A stretch of 64,000 nucleotides of DNA from Opitutaceae bacterium. Lineage in GTDB: Bacteria > Verrucomicrobiota > Verrucomicrobiia > Opitutales > Opitutaceae. The stretch lies in assembly GCA_028284385.1 (NCBI GenBank), contig JANQRT010000069.1, forward strand, positions 124,001 through 188,000, in the 5' to 3' direction. Made by a program: the position numbers and the translations under genes. Below the pieces are notes generated by a model, which saw only the letters and a program-made list of their open reading frames with translations, was not told the origin of the DNA and searched no databases. Positions 9,966-18,694 of the stretch are shown piece by piece. Each line of letters begins with the position of its first letter. The first letter of the stretch is position 1.

Positions 9966-10733
9966 ATGACGGTCAACCTCCGAGTCAAAGGAGTTAGGCA
10001 AAATAGCCGAAACCAGGGTATTCTTTGCCGATTTCAAACCGAAACTGAGGTCCATGTTTGGAAGTCTTTAAAGCCAGTGAAAAAAGATAGACTTCTAAGA
10101 CTTGAAACCTACCTAAGCGGAGAAGAAATCCGCCGAGCCAACCGATTCGTTTTCGAAAAAGACAGAAATAGTTTCATCAGGACACGTGGACTTCTTCGCG
10201 AAATAATCGGCGAATATTTATCTCTTAAACCTGGATCTGTTAACCTATCCGAAGAAGCTTTTGAAAAACCACGACTGATGGATTTCGAACATCGTTGGTT
10301 AAGATTCAATGTTTCGCATTCAGGAGATTACTCGCTTTTGGCGTTTGCTAAAAATCGGGAAATCGGCGTGGATCTGGAGAGGAAGAAAATTGGTATCGAC
10401 TTTGATAATTTGGCAGACAGTCAGTTTTCGGAAGACGAATCCACAGGAATTCAAAAAGCAGTCCCAGCCCAAAAAGAGGCTTTGTTCTATCGCTGTTGGA
10501 CGAGAAAGGAAGCATTGGTAAAAGCGACAGGAAAAGGTTTATCGATTCCGCTGAAAACTTTCACGGTTCCACTTGACGAAATACCTCCTGGTCGTCAAAT
10601 CCAGCGTAAAACGATATGCTTAAATGAAACTAACTGGCAATTATACCAGCCGGAATTGATAAGCGAAGAGTATGAGTCGGCATTGGCGATCCAAGGAGAA
10701 GGTCCTGTTGAGCTTCGCTTCTTAGAAACATAA
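9966..10733 (+). CDS. 4'-phosphopantetheinyl transferase, Sfp type
   Basis: This 255-residue enzyme moves the phosphopantetheine arm of CoA onto a serine of acyl or peptidyl carrier proteins. Diagnostic motifs are all present in order: RFNVSHS, IGVDLER (Mg-binding Asp) and WTRKEALVKATGKGL. The ATG lies 4 bases past the exosortase stop, with AAAGG overlapping that stop, so the two are translationally coupled. No carrier protein gene is in the window. Its place between exosortase and the PrsT-like lipoprotein is unusual and suggests that an acyl carrier or lipid-modifying step belongs to the same export system. The family call is firm; the target is unknown. Confidence 0.92.
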   Translation: MTVNLRVKGVRQNSRNQGILCRFQTETEVHVWKSLKPVKKDRLLRLETYLSGEEIRRANRFVFEKDRNSFIRTRGLLREIIGEYLSLKPGSVNLSEEAFEKPRLMDFEHRWLRFNVSHSGDYSLLAFAKNREIGVDLERKKIGIDFDNLADSQFSEDESTGIQKAVPAQKEALFYRCWTRKEALVKATGKGLSIPLKTFTVPLDEIPPGRQIQRKTICLNETNWQLYQPELISEEYESALAIQGEGPVELRFLET

Positions 10734-10761
10734 CAATTAAAACATAATCGGATTCGCTAAA

Positions 10762-12924
10762 ATGTATTCATTTATTAAATATTCTCCACTTTTGACGACA
10801 CCAATATTCTTGGTCTTCCTAATAGGTTGTTCATCGTCCGATGACAAGCTCACCACGTATTTGGAGCGAGCAGCAGAGTATGAGAAATCGGGCAACTTAG
10901 ATGCCGCGGAAATCGAACTGAAAAACGCCATTCGAATCGATCAGGGAAATGCCGAAGCCTTCGATATGCTTAGCAGAATCTATTTCGGACAAGGGAGTAT
11001 CCGTAAATCACTGCCAGTTCTAACAAAAGCTTTGGAAATTAACCCGGAAAACGAGGAAGCCAAATGGCGAATGGCGGAAATCTCGATGACAATGGGGGAC
11101 TCGAATAAGAGCCGAGATTTGGCGAAATCTATAATGATGGTAAACCCAAGCCACACAATGGCTCCTCTGATCTTCGCGAACGCATCAATACGACTAAATG
11201 AAACCGCAAACGCCAAAATTATACTTAAAGATAATAAACAATCGGAAATCAATAGCCCAAGCATCAACACCGCCCTGGGCATTCTGTTAGCTAGTGAAAA
11301 GGATTTCGAGGGAGCTCAGGCCCTATTTGATTTGGCGCTACGATCAGACCCCTTTTTCTCTCAAGCGATAATAGCTTCAAGCAACCTCCATCTTTTCCAA
11401 GGGGACATTGATAAAGCCATCAGTATTTTAGAAGAATTAGCAACAGGAGAGGAACCGGAACCCGCTGCAATACTGCGTCTCGCTAGGCTATATTTCACAA
11501 AAAAAGAGCTTAAGAAGGGCCTTGAGATGCTCCGTTTAGGAATAGAAAGACATGCAAGTCACTTTGGCATTCTTGAAACACTGGCTCAGGCTTTGGCAGA
11601 CCAGAAAGAATACGCTGAGAGCGAGAAACATGTTCAAAGCATATTGAGACGAGATCCATACCACTTCAATGCAATGGTTCTCCAAGGCAAGCTTCAATTA
11701 GCAAATGGAGACGTAGAGAATGCGAAAGAAACCTTCGCTATTCTTGTGGAAATGTATCCTAAATCTGGAGATGCTTCATACAATCAAGCTCTAGCCTATC
11801 TAGCAAATCAGGAACTAGCAATGGCAATAGCTAGTCTCACTAAGACAACTACACTAGATCCGAACCATTCTGAGGCAGTCATTGCTCTTGCAGGCCTCAA
11901 CGCTCGACAGGGAGACGCTCCAGGAGCGATCATTTCCCTGACAGGCCTACTTAATCGGGAACCCGCTACACACAAAGCGCGAATTCTATTAGCTCAAATA
12001 CTACAAGAAGATGGACAGTATGACGATGCCCTTGCTGCCTACGAACACCTAGCTCAAAGTTTCCCAACGAATCCGCAGTTCCAAGTTCAAATCGGCGACC
12101 TATATTTGAGAAAGGGAGACGAGGCAGGAGCTAGAGAATCCTTCGCTAATGCCCTGAAACAAAACGCCTTGCACCCTACAGCCCTGGAAAGACTGATTGA
12201 TCTCGACTTGCGTGCCGAAAATGGAGAGCAAGCAGCAGAACGCATCGACACGCTTCTTCAAGAGAATCAAGGGAGCCCCCTACTACACGCTTTGAAAGCC
12301 AAACAATACCTTTTCGAGAAGAATTTAGCTGAAGCGGAATCAAGTCTAAAAGAATCAATGCGGTTGCAGGCATCTGCTCCCGCTGCGAAGATGCTCTCAA
12401 CTATTTACTTAAAAGAAAATCGAATTGGTGAGGCGCAGGAGATCTTGAAACAATTAGCCGAATTGAATCCAAGCGATTTCGGTTCTCAATTGATTTTGGC
12501 TTCCACTTTCGAAAAGGAAGAAAAGATGGATGAGGCCAAGGCAGTCTATGAAAAAATCCTAGAAGCCAATCCTCGATATGGTCCCGCCCTCAACAATCTT
12601 GCTTACATACTTTCTGAAGAAGGAGTCGACAACGAACGCGCTTTCGAATTAGCGAAACGGGCAAGAGAAGAATTACCAGATGATCCTAGTACAGCTGATA
12701 CCCTCGGCTGGATAGCGTATAAAAATGGCGAATACGATTGGGCGGTCTCACTATTAAGCGAAAGTTCACGAAAACTGCAACATCCTGAAGTCCATTACCA
12801 CTATGCGATGGCACTGCAGAAGAAAGGTGATACTGAAGAGGCTCGAACTGCGTTGAATAAAGCGATTGAACTGGGATTAGAGGAACCAAAGATCGCTGAG
12901 GCAAGGACTGCGATGGGCGAATAG
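10762..12924 (+). CDS. prsT: PEP-CTERM-system TPR-repeat lipoprotein (PrsT-like)
   Basis: This 720-residue lipoprotein has the lipobox FLIGC with Cys23 as predicted lipidation site. It is followed by tetratricopeptide repeats through to the C-terminus, such as YEKSGNLDAAEIELKNAIRID and ANPRYGPALNNLAYILSEEG. Members of this family accompany exosortases in EPS loci and are thought to scaffold polysaccharide or protein export at the inner face of the outer membrane. It lies 28 bp after the phosphopantetheinyl transferase on the same strand, so xrt, transferase and this gene probably form one operon. Length and architecture fit the PrsT family. A weak stem GGGAGGT/ACCTCCC at 12952-12972 lies downstream but has no T-run. 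Confidence 0.85.
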   Translation: MYSFIKYSPLLTTPIFLVFLIGCSSSDDKLTTYLERAAEYEKSGNLDAAEIELKNAIRIDQGNAEAFDMLSRIYFGQGSIRKSLPVLTKALEINPENEEAKWRMAEISMTMGDSNKSRDLAKSIMMVNPSHTMAPLIFANASIRLNETANAKIILKDNKQSEINSPSINTALGILLASEKDFEGAQALFDLALRSDPFFSQAIIASSNLHLFQGDIDKAISILEELATGEEPEPAAILRLARLYFTKKELKKGLEMLRLGIERHASHFGILETLAQALADQKEYAESEKHVQSILRRDPYHFNAMVLQGKLQLANGDVENAKETFAILVEMYPKSGDASYNQALAYLANQELAMAIASLTKTTTLDPNHSEAVIALAGLNARQGDAPGAIISLTGLLNREPATHKARILLAQILQEDGQYDDALAAYEHLAQSFPTNPQFQVQIGDLYLRKGDEAGARESFANALKQNALHPTALERLIDLDLRAENGEQAAERIDTLLQENQGSPLLHALKAKQYLFEKNLAEAESSLKESMRLQASAPAAKMLSTIYLKENRIGEAQEILKQLAELNPSDFGSQLILASTFEKEEKMDEAKAVYEKILEANPRYGPALNNLAYILSEEGVDNERAFELAKRAREELPDDPSTADTLGWIAYKNGEYDWAVSLLSESSRKLQHPEVHYHYAMALQKKGDTEEARTALNKAIELGLEEPKIAEARTAMGE

Positions 12925-13194
12925 CTTCGCTGAAATCCTGTTTCGATCAATGGGAGGTGCTTGATACCTCCCGCCATGCTGAAGACGTTTTAGCGAAGAA
13001 TTCGCTCTAATAGAGAATTCGGCTAACCTGTTCTTTAGCAATAACTTCAGTTGATTTCTACTTCTAGGTCCTACAGTCCTTTCCTTCTTGGAAGGCTGAG
13101 TAATCCTACTCATGTAGGAATTCCAAACAGCCAAATTCTTATTAAATTATTTATAATCAATAACTTAAAATTTCATAAGCTGGTTCAATAAATT

Positions 13195-13215
13195 TGTGTA
13201 AATATGTCTTACGTA
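13195..13215 (+). promoter_or_regulatory. Candidate upstream activator site (PrsR?)
   Basis: TGTGTAA, 7 nt, TTACGTA: an imperfect dyad (5 of 7 positions symmetric) 94 bp upstream of the -24 element. A perfect dyad of the same spacing and half-site type lies upstream of the other sigma-54-driven sorted-protein gene (47756-47776). Binding by PrsR is inferred only. Confidence 0.4.
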
Positions 13216-13309
13216 TTTCTAATCTCAGGAATCGTGAAACAAGATTGAGTAATATCCTAACCCTTGCTGTCCAAGGACTTATGATGTGCTAGATGCCTAA
13301 TACGAAATA

Positions 13310-13325
13310 TGGCACGCCTACTGCA
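13310..13325 (+). promoter_or_regulatory. Sigma-54 (-24/-12) promoter of the VPDSG-CTERM gene
   Basis: TGGCACGCCTACTGCA matches the consensus TGGCACG-N4-TTGCA at 11 of 12 defined positions, with the required 10 bases between GG and GC. The predicted start of transcription is about 43 bases before the ATG at 13379. The sigma-54 activator PrsR is encoded 3 kb downstream. Confidence 0.82.
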
Positions 13326-13378
13326 ACACGGCAAGATGAACACTGTAAATTCCCAATAATTGGAATTAAAATCTAACT

Positions 13379-13954
13379 ATGAAAACAATCAAAACACTTA
13401 TTTGCGCTCTTTTAATCGGAGCGGTTTCGAGTAGCGCTATCGTAACTACGGAAGTAACCGGAGAAATATCATTCGCTGGTGCAGTTTCTTTTCTGGATGG
13501 AAGCGATGTAGTGGTTACCGATCTACGAGACGCAGTGAAGATCGATTTCGGCCCTAGCTTTATCACAGGTGTTAGTGGTGATTATTCCATATATACTCCT
13601 GGCGATAGCATAACCGTCTACGACTTTACTTTCGATCCTTTCCCAGTAGGTGGAGTTGATCCCCTCTGGTCAATTACGAATGATCCAACCACTTTCTTCG
13701 CTTTAACTTCACTGGTGGTTGTTGAACAGGAGGAAGACTCTCTAAAACTTAGAGGAGAGGGAATAGGCTACATGGACGGCAAGGAGCCAAACGAAGGGGG
13801 AACTTGGATTTTGACTGCAAACACTCTAGGATCCACTTTCAGCTATTCATCTACCTCTAGCGTCCCGGATAGTGGCACTACAGTTGCCATGCTTGGACTG
13901 GGATTAATTGCACTAGGAGCAACCGCTCGTCGTTTCAAGAATACGCGTAGCTAA
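13379..13954 (+). CDS. VPDSG-CTERM sorted secreted protein
   Basis: This 191-residue protein has a signal peptide (MKTIKTLICALLIGAVSSSA). An acidic, beta-rich body of no recognised family contains FDPFPVGGVDPLWSITNDPT and GTWILTA. The textbook sorting tail follows: VPDSG at about residue 162, a hydrophobic helix MLGLGLIALGATA and the basic end RRFKNTRS. It is the likely substrate of the exosortase encoded 3.4 kb upstream. Its own sigma-54 promoter and strong terminator make it a single-gene transcription unit nested between prsT and prsK. Proteins of this class in other bacteria are matrix or floc components; the function of this one is unknown. Confidence 0.88.
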   Translation: MKTIKTLICALLIGAVSSSAIVTTEVTGEISFAGAVSFLDGSDVVVTDLRDAVKIDFGPSFITGVSGDYSIYTPGDSITVYDFTFDPFPVGGVDPLWSITNDPTTFFALTSLVVVEQEEDSLKLRGEGIGYMDGKEPNEGGTWILTANTLGSTFSYSSTSSVPDSGTTVAMLGLGLIALGATARRFKNTRS

Positions 13955-13981
13955 CCCTCTAAGCGTTTACAGAACTTTCCA

Positions 13982-14017
13982 AGCCTCGCCAGTTAATACT
14001 GGCGAGGCTTTTTCTTT
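13982..14017 (+). terminator. Rho-independent terminator after the VPDSG-CTERM gene
   Basis: A perfect 12-bp stem AGCCTCGCCAGT / ACTGGCGAGGCT with a TAAT loop is followed by TTTTCTTT, 27 bases after the stop codon. It isolates the sorted-protein gene from prsK. Confidence 0.95.
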
Positions 14018-14086
14018 GATAAGAATCCTGTATCTAACTTGAGATCTTTCCCATTGCGCAAAAAGAAAGGGGGTTAGAGAGTAAGC

Positions 14087-16222
14087 ATGGAGATGTCTTA
14101 TTTAATAATTTTCGCCTTCTCAAGCGCCCTGCTGTGCGTCGTCTTCGCCATGACAGCCATTATTCCAAATTGGAAATCATGGGCCCGAACCAGCTTTGCT
14201 GCGGCATTAATTTTTATGGGAGGAGAAAGTCTTGCGTCTGGATTTGGAATTCAGGCGGCACAGCTTGAGCAGTCTATTCATTGGCAAAAACTGAAGCTAA
14301 TCTCGATGAGTTTTCTCCCTGCCCTATGGTTGACTTTCGGCTTAACCTATGCCCGCGGCGAAGCTAAAAAATTTCTAAGAAAATGGAATTTTGCTCTCAT
14401 TGCAGCGCTTTTGTCTCCGTGCACAGCAATCGTGTCTATGCAGAGCGGACTAGTTCAGGTTGAAGTAGACTCAACGATACCTCAAACGCTCATCTTAAGT
14501 CTAGGCTGGTCAGGAAAAACCGTACACTTATTCGTAGTTATTGGAGCAATCGCTACGATAATGTGTTTGGAAAGGACTTTTCGATCGGCAGTCGGTACGA
14601 TGCGATGGAAAGTCAAATTTATGCTCCTCGGACTAGGCACTATGTTGGTCGTCCGAGTCTATACAAGCAGTCAGACGCTCTTGTATGGAAGTCTCGACTA
14701 CAGACTCGACACGCTGAATTCGATAGGGCTGCTTCTTGGAGCTTTACTAATACTTCGCTCGATGCTTCGAAAAGGTCACTTCGAGATTGAAATATATCCT
14801 TCACAAGCAGTCCTCCAGAATTCATTTACAATACTAATTGCCGGCCTTTATCTGTTTTTCGTAGGTGTCTTGGCAAAGGCTGTCAGCTATATTGGAGGCG
14901 ACGTAGCTTTCCCACTGAAAGCTTTAGGATTGCTCGTTGCTTTGGTCGCCCTCGGTCTCCTTCTACAGTCTGACAACTTTAGACTGAGGACCCGACAATT
15001 CGTCAGCCGAAATTTCAACCGACCGATGTATGACTATCGTGAAGTTTGGAGACGATTTTCAGAACAGCTATCTGCCCAAATAGATCCGAATCAAATCACC
15101 AATGCGCTAGCAAATCTGATTGCAGAAATTTTCCAGGCGTTATCGGTTTCAATCTGGATATTCAAAGAGCGCTCGGACGCCCTTGTGTTATCAGCAAGCA
15201 CAGGATCTGATCCAAGCATTAGATCGACTGAGTGGAAAGATCGATCAAAGGTTAGCGAAATGCAGAACGCGTTTTCAACAAGTAGCGCACCGATTTACCT
15301 GGATGAAAGCAAAGAGGACTGGGCAAGCGATTTTGCCGAACAAAATCCAAAACAATTTCCTGAAAAGGGAGGTTCAAGGCTAGTCATACCCATGAAGAGC
15401 AGAGAAGCTCTGCAGGGCGTGATTGTTGTCAGTGATAGAGTGAATGGCATGCCATTTACTACACAGGAATTCGATATTCTTACGAGCGTTGCTAGTCACA
15501 CTGCTTCAAGCCTTCAAAACGCTCAACTTTCACAGAAGCTAATTGAAACCAAGGAGATGGAAGCGTTTCAGACAATGGCAACTTTCTTCGTGCACGATCT
15601 CAAAAACGCAGCCTCAACCATAAATTTAATGGTCAAAAATCTCCCAGTACACTGGGAAAACGAGGATTTTCGAAAAGATGCGCTTCGAGGAATTGCTAAA
15701 ACGGGAAATCGAATTGGAAAAATCATCGAGAAATTAAGCTCAATCCAAGGAGATCTTGATCTCGTGGTACGCCCAGTTCAAGTAAGCGATGTAGTAAACT
15801 CAGCATTGCGGAGATGCGTTATTCCAGACAGGATAGAGCTAAGTGTCAGTCACAAAGAACTATCAACCATCTGTCAGCTCGATGCGAATCTAGTCGAGAG
15901 CGTATTTACGAATCTAGTTCTCAATGCGACTGAAGCGATCGCTCAAAATGGCTCCATTCACATATCGATAAATGAGCGGGAAAAGGCCGTGTATATAGAA
16001 ATCAAGGACAATGGCTGCGGAATGAGCCAAGATTTCCTTAAAAAGGAGCTATTTAAGCCGTTTAAAACTACCAAGAAAACAGGTCTTGGCATAGGCATGT
16101 TTCAATCGAAAATGATCGTAGAAGCCCATAAAGGAGAAATTCTGGTAGAGAGTGAAATTGGAAAAGGAACGACCTTCACCGTAACTTTTCCGACAATCAA
16201 ACAGCCAACATGCCGGGGATAG
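14087..16222 (+). CDS. prsK: PEP-CTERM-system sensor histidine kinase PrsK
   Basis: This is a 711-residue membrane sensor kinase. Several hydrophobic helices occupy about residues 1-300, a GAF-like domain about 320-480, and the dimerisation/phosphoacceptor segment FFVHDLKNAAS follows with His503. The ATP-binding domain has N-box NLVLNATEAI, G1 DNGCGM and G2 GLGIGMFQSK. This membrane-GAF-HisKA architecture is that of PrsK, which signals to PrsR in exosortase loci. ATG codons at 14087 and 14093 are both possible starts. The partner regulator follows after 64 bp. What the sensor detects is unknown. Confidence 0.88.
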   Translation: MEMSYLIIFAFSSALLCVVFAMTAIIPNWKSWARTSFAAALIFMGGESLASGFGIQAAQLEQSIHWQKLKLISMSFLPALWLTFGLTYARGEAKKFLRKWNFALIAALLSPCTAIVSMQSGLVQVEVDSTIPQTLILSLGWSGKTVHLFVVIGAIATIMCLERTFRSAVGTMRWKVKFMLLGLGTMLVVRVYTSSQTLLYGSLDYRLDTLNSIGLLLGALLILRSMLRKGHFEIEIYPSQAVLQNSFTILIAGLYLFFVGVLAKAVSYIGGDVAFPLKALGLLVALVALGLLLQSDNFRLRTRQFVSRNFNRPMYDYREVWRRFSEQLSAQIDPNQITNALANLIAEIFQALSVSIWIFKERSDALVLSASTGSDPSIRSTEWKDRSKVSEMQNAFSTSSAPIYLDESKEDWASDFAEQNPKQFPEKGGSRLVIPMKSREALQGVIVVSDRVNGMPFTTQEFDILTSVASHTASSLQNAQLSQKLIETKEMEAFQTMATFFVHDLKNAASTINLMVKNLPVHWENEDFRKDALRGIAKTGNRIGKIIEKLSSIQGDLDLVVRPVQVSDVVNSALRRCVIPDRIELSVSHKELSTICQLDANLVESVFTNLVLNATEAIAQNGSIHISINEREKAVYIEIKDNGCGMSQDFLKKELFKPFKTTKKTGLGIGMFQSKMIVEAHKGEILVESEIGKGTTFTVTFPTIKQPTCRG

Positions 16223-16286
16223 TTAACCAATAGAAAAAGTCGATGCCCACGAAATTCCCAACTAAGTTGAAAAAAAATCTTCTCGG

Positions 16287-17642
16287 ATGAAACCCTCGCT
16301 ACTTATAGTCGATGACGATGAGGACATTCGCTCTCAAATGCAATGGGCTCTCTCTACAAACTACACGATTCTCACAGCAAGCGATAGGAAGTCGGCTACC
16401 GAGGAATTCGCTAAGTCGAAGAGCCAGGTAGTTCTCCTTGATCTCGGACTGCCTCCAAATCCTAATTCACCTGAGGAAGGCCTATCTACAATGTCTGACA
16501 TCTTGGCAATCGATGCCAGTGCAAAGGTGATTATCATTTCCGGCCAGGGAGAGCGCGAAAACGCAGTGCGAGCAATCGGAGAAGGAGCGTATGACTTCAT
16601 TGGGAAACCAGTAGAAATCGAAACTCTGGAAATAATGCTGAAACGCTGTTTTTACTTAGTATCATTGGAGTCTGAATACAATAGTATTCGCGATCAGTTC
16701 ATTGATAGCTCATTCGAAGGAATGCTCGGAACAAGTGAAAATATGTTGAAGGTTTTCGAATCGATTCGAAAAGTTGCTACTACCGAAGCCCCTGTCATGA
16801 TTCTAGGCGAAAGCGGTACAGGAAAGGAAATGGCCGCCAAAGCCATTCATCAAAGATCGTCACGAAAAGAAGGCCCCTTTGTAGCGATTAACTGCAGCGC
16901 TATTCCGGAGACGCTACTGGAAAGCGAGCTATTTGGCCACGAAAAAGGATCCTTCACTGGGGCGGATTCCCAAAGAATTGGAAAAATCGAGCAAGCCAAT
17001 GATGGCACCCTTTTTCTCGACGAAATCGGGGAAGTGCCCCTCTCGGTGCAAGTAAAACTGCTTAGATTCCTCCAAGAACAGTACATCGAGAGAGTCGGTG
17101 GGCGAGTGCAGATTGGCGTTAATGCGAGAGTCATTGCGGCCACAAACGCCGACCTTAAGAAAAGCATGAATGATGGAAGTTTTCGAGAAGACTTCTATTA
17201 TCGCCTTTCTGTAGTTGAAATTTTGCTACCGAGCCTTAGAAACCGTGAAAACGACGTTGATTTAATATCTAAAGCAATTCTGCAAAGCTACGCTTCTGAA
17301 ACAGGAAGAAAGGGAATTGCCTTCAGCAAGAAAGCCATAAACGCCATAAGGAAACATAGATGGCCTGGAAATGTTCGCGAGCTGCAAAACAGAATAAGAC
17401 GAGCTGTCATTATGGCGGAAGGCAAGCAAATCAGCCCGGAGGATCTTGAACTCGAGAACGTTTCTTCTAATGGCAATCGAACTCTCAAGCAAGCTCGTGA
17501 AGAACTAGAACGCGAAATGATCATCAGTTCCCTAAAGAAAAATTCAGGGAAAATAAGTCCTGCAGCAGCGGAGCTCGGCATTAGCAGACCAACATTTTAT
17601 GAACTAATGGATAAGCTTGGAATCGAGCGGGACAAAAAATAG
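16287..17642 (+). CDS. prsR: PEP-CTERM-system sigma-54 response regulator PrsR
   Basis: This is a 451-residue NtrC-type activator. The receiver domain has the acidic pocket DDDED near the N-terminus and phospho-acceptor Asp52 in VVLLDLGLPP. The AAA+ domain (about 145-380) has Walker A GESGTGKE and the sigma-54 contact loop as GSFTGA, a common variant of GAFTGA. A Fis-type helix-turn-helix lies at the C-terminus (ISPAAAELGISRPTFYELM). Phosphorylated PrsR should open -24/-12 promoters. Two such promoters in this window precede genes for VPD-tailed sorted proteins, which makes them likely direct targets. It is encoded immediately after its cognate kinase. Confidence 0.9.
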   Translation: MKPSLLIVDDDEDIRSQMQWALSTNYTILTASDRKSATEEFAKSKSQVVLLDLGLPPNPNSPEEGLSTMSDILAIDASAKVIIISGQGERENAVRAIGEGAYDFIGKPVEIETLEIMLKRCFYLVSLESEYNSIRDQFIDSSFEGMLGTSENMLKVFESIRKVATTEAPVMILGESGTGKEMAAKAIHQRSSRKEGPFVAINCSAIPETLLESELFGHEKGSFTGADSQRIGKIEQANDGTLFLDEIGEVPLSVQVKLLRFLQEQYIERVGGRVQIGVNARVIAATNADLKKSMNDGSFREDFYYRLSVVEILLPSLRNRENDVDLISKAILQSYASETGRKGIAFSKKAINAIRKHRWPGNVRELQNRIRRAVIMAEGKQISPEDLELENVSSNGNRTLKQAREELEREMIISSLKKNSGKISPAAAELGISRPTFYELMDKLGIERDKK

Positions 17643-17746
17643 CAAACTTGAGCATCTCGATAATGCAATTCAGAAAGTGAACAGACCCGACGATAGAAGC
17701 TGATGATACATACAAAATTCACTTATGGGTTTTTCACTCGACCTCA

Positions 17747-18631
17747 TCAGCCATCCAAAAGCTTAGAGAGATAGTCAGCGTAAATAGTCTTCCCTAAAAA
17801 ACGAATTCGTTCTTCTAGCTTCTCTTTAGAGAGCCAGCCATTCTCATATCCGATGCCTTCAAGGCAAGCCATCTTGAGACCCTGTCTCTCTTCAATGACT
17901 TGAACAAAGTGAGAGGCGTCCAAAAGCGATTGATGAGTGCCTGTATCCAACCAGGCAGTTCCTCTACCAAGTCGTTCGACCATAAGTTCTCCTCTTTCCA
18001 GATAGATTTTATTTAAGTCGGTTATTTCCAACTCGCCGCGATTCGAAGGCTTGATTCGCTTAGAGTGTTCCACAACCTTATCGTCATAGAAATACAAGCC
18101 TGGCACAGCGTATCGAGATTTTGGAGCTAATGGTTTTTCTTCGATGGATAGAGCCTGACTATCTTTAGAGAACTCGATCACACCATAAGCCTGCGGATTA
18201 GAGACCTGGTACCCAAAAATGGTCGCTCCTTTTCTTCGAGAGCTAGCGGATCCTATGGCCTTTAATAGATCCTGCCCATGGAAGAGATTGTCGCCTAAAA
18301 CAAGCACGGCACTTGATCCCGAAAGAAAGTCTTCTCCTATTATAAATGCTTGCGCAAGGCCCTCCGGCTTGGGCTGCACGGCATAGGAAAATTGGACTCC
18401 GAAATCGGACCCATCGCCTAAAAGCCTTTGGAAAAGAGGAGTATCCTGAGGAGTAGAAATAATTAGAATCTCACGAACTCCCGACAACATTAGCGTAGAG
18501 ATGGGGTAGTATATCATAGGCTTATCGTAAATAGGCATTAACTGCTTAGAAACTGCTATGGTACACGGATAGAGTCGACTTCCAGAACCACCGGCTAAAA
18601 CAATACCTTTTCTATTCAATGGATTCTCCAT
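17747..18631 (-). CDS. rfbA: Glucose-1-phosphate thymidylyltransferase
   Basis: This 294-residue nucleotidyltransferase makes dTDP-glucose from glucose-1-phosphate and dTTP, the first step of dTDP-rhamnose and related deoxysugar synthesis. The N-terminal activation motif GGSGSRLYP is followed by KQLMPIYDKPMIYYP; later come VLGDNLFHG and the substrate region EEKPLAPKSRYAVPGLYFYDD. Length and motif order are those of RfbA/RmlA. It is the last gene of a minus-strand group with an NDP-sugar reductase and a polysaccharide export protein. RfbB, RfbC and a canonical RfbD are not in the window, so the rest of the pathway must lie elsewhere. Confidence 0.95.
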   Translation of the reverse strand: MENPLNRKGIVLAGGSGSRLYPCTIAVSKQLMPIYDKPMIYYPISTLMLSGVREILIISTPQDTPLFQRLLGDGSDFGVQFSYAVQPKPEGLAQAFIIGEDFLSGSSAVLVLGDNLFHGQDLLKAIGSASSRRKGATIFGYQVSNPQAYGVIEFSKDSQALSIEEKPLAPKSRYAVPGLYFYDDKVVEHSKRIKPSNRGELEITDLNKIYLERGELMVERLGRGTAWLDTGTHQSLLDASHFVQVIEERQGLKMACLEGIGYENGWLSKEKLEERIRFLGKTIYADYLSKLLDG

Positions 18632-18694
18632 AATCGATTGCGAATAAATACTTCACCAGATGTAATTCATATCTAAACTAGCTTTTTGGATACG

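Larger units (their letters stand above)
12925..13378. other. Regulatory intergenic region upstream of the VPDSG-CTERM gene
   Basis: 454 bp with no gene. It is AT-rich after 13140. It holds a stem GGGAGGT/ACCTCCC (12952-12972), a short stem TCCTAC/GTAGGA near 13105-13120, a TGTGTAA-type dyad (13195-13215) and a sigma-54 promoter (13310-13325). Confidence 0.7.

Noticed and set aside
12952..12972. GGGAGGT/ACCTCCC stem as a terminator for prsT
   Set aside because: The stem is not followed by a T-run; left as an unassigned hairpin.
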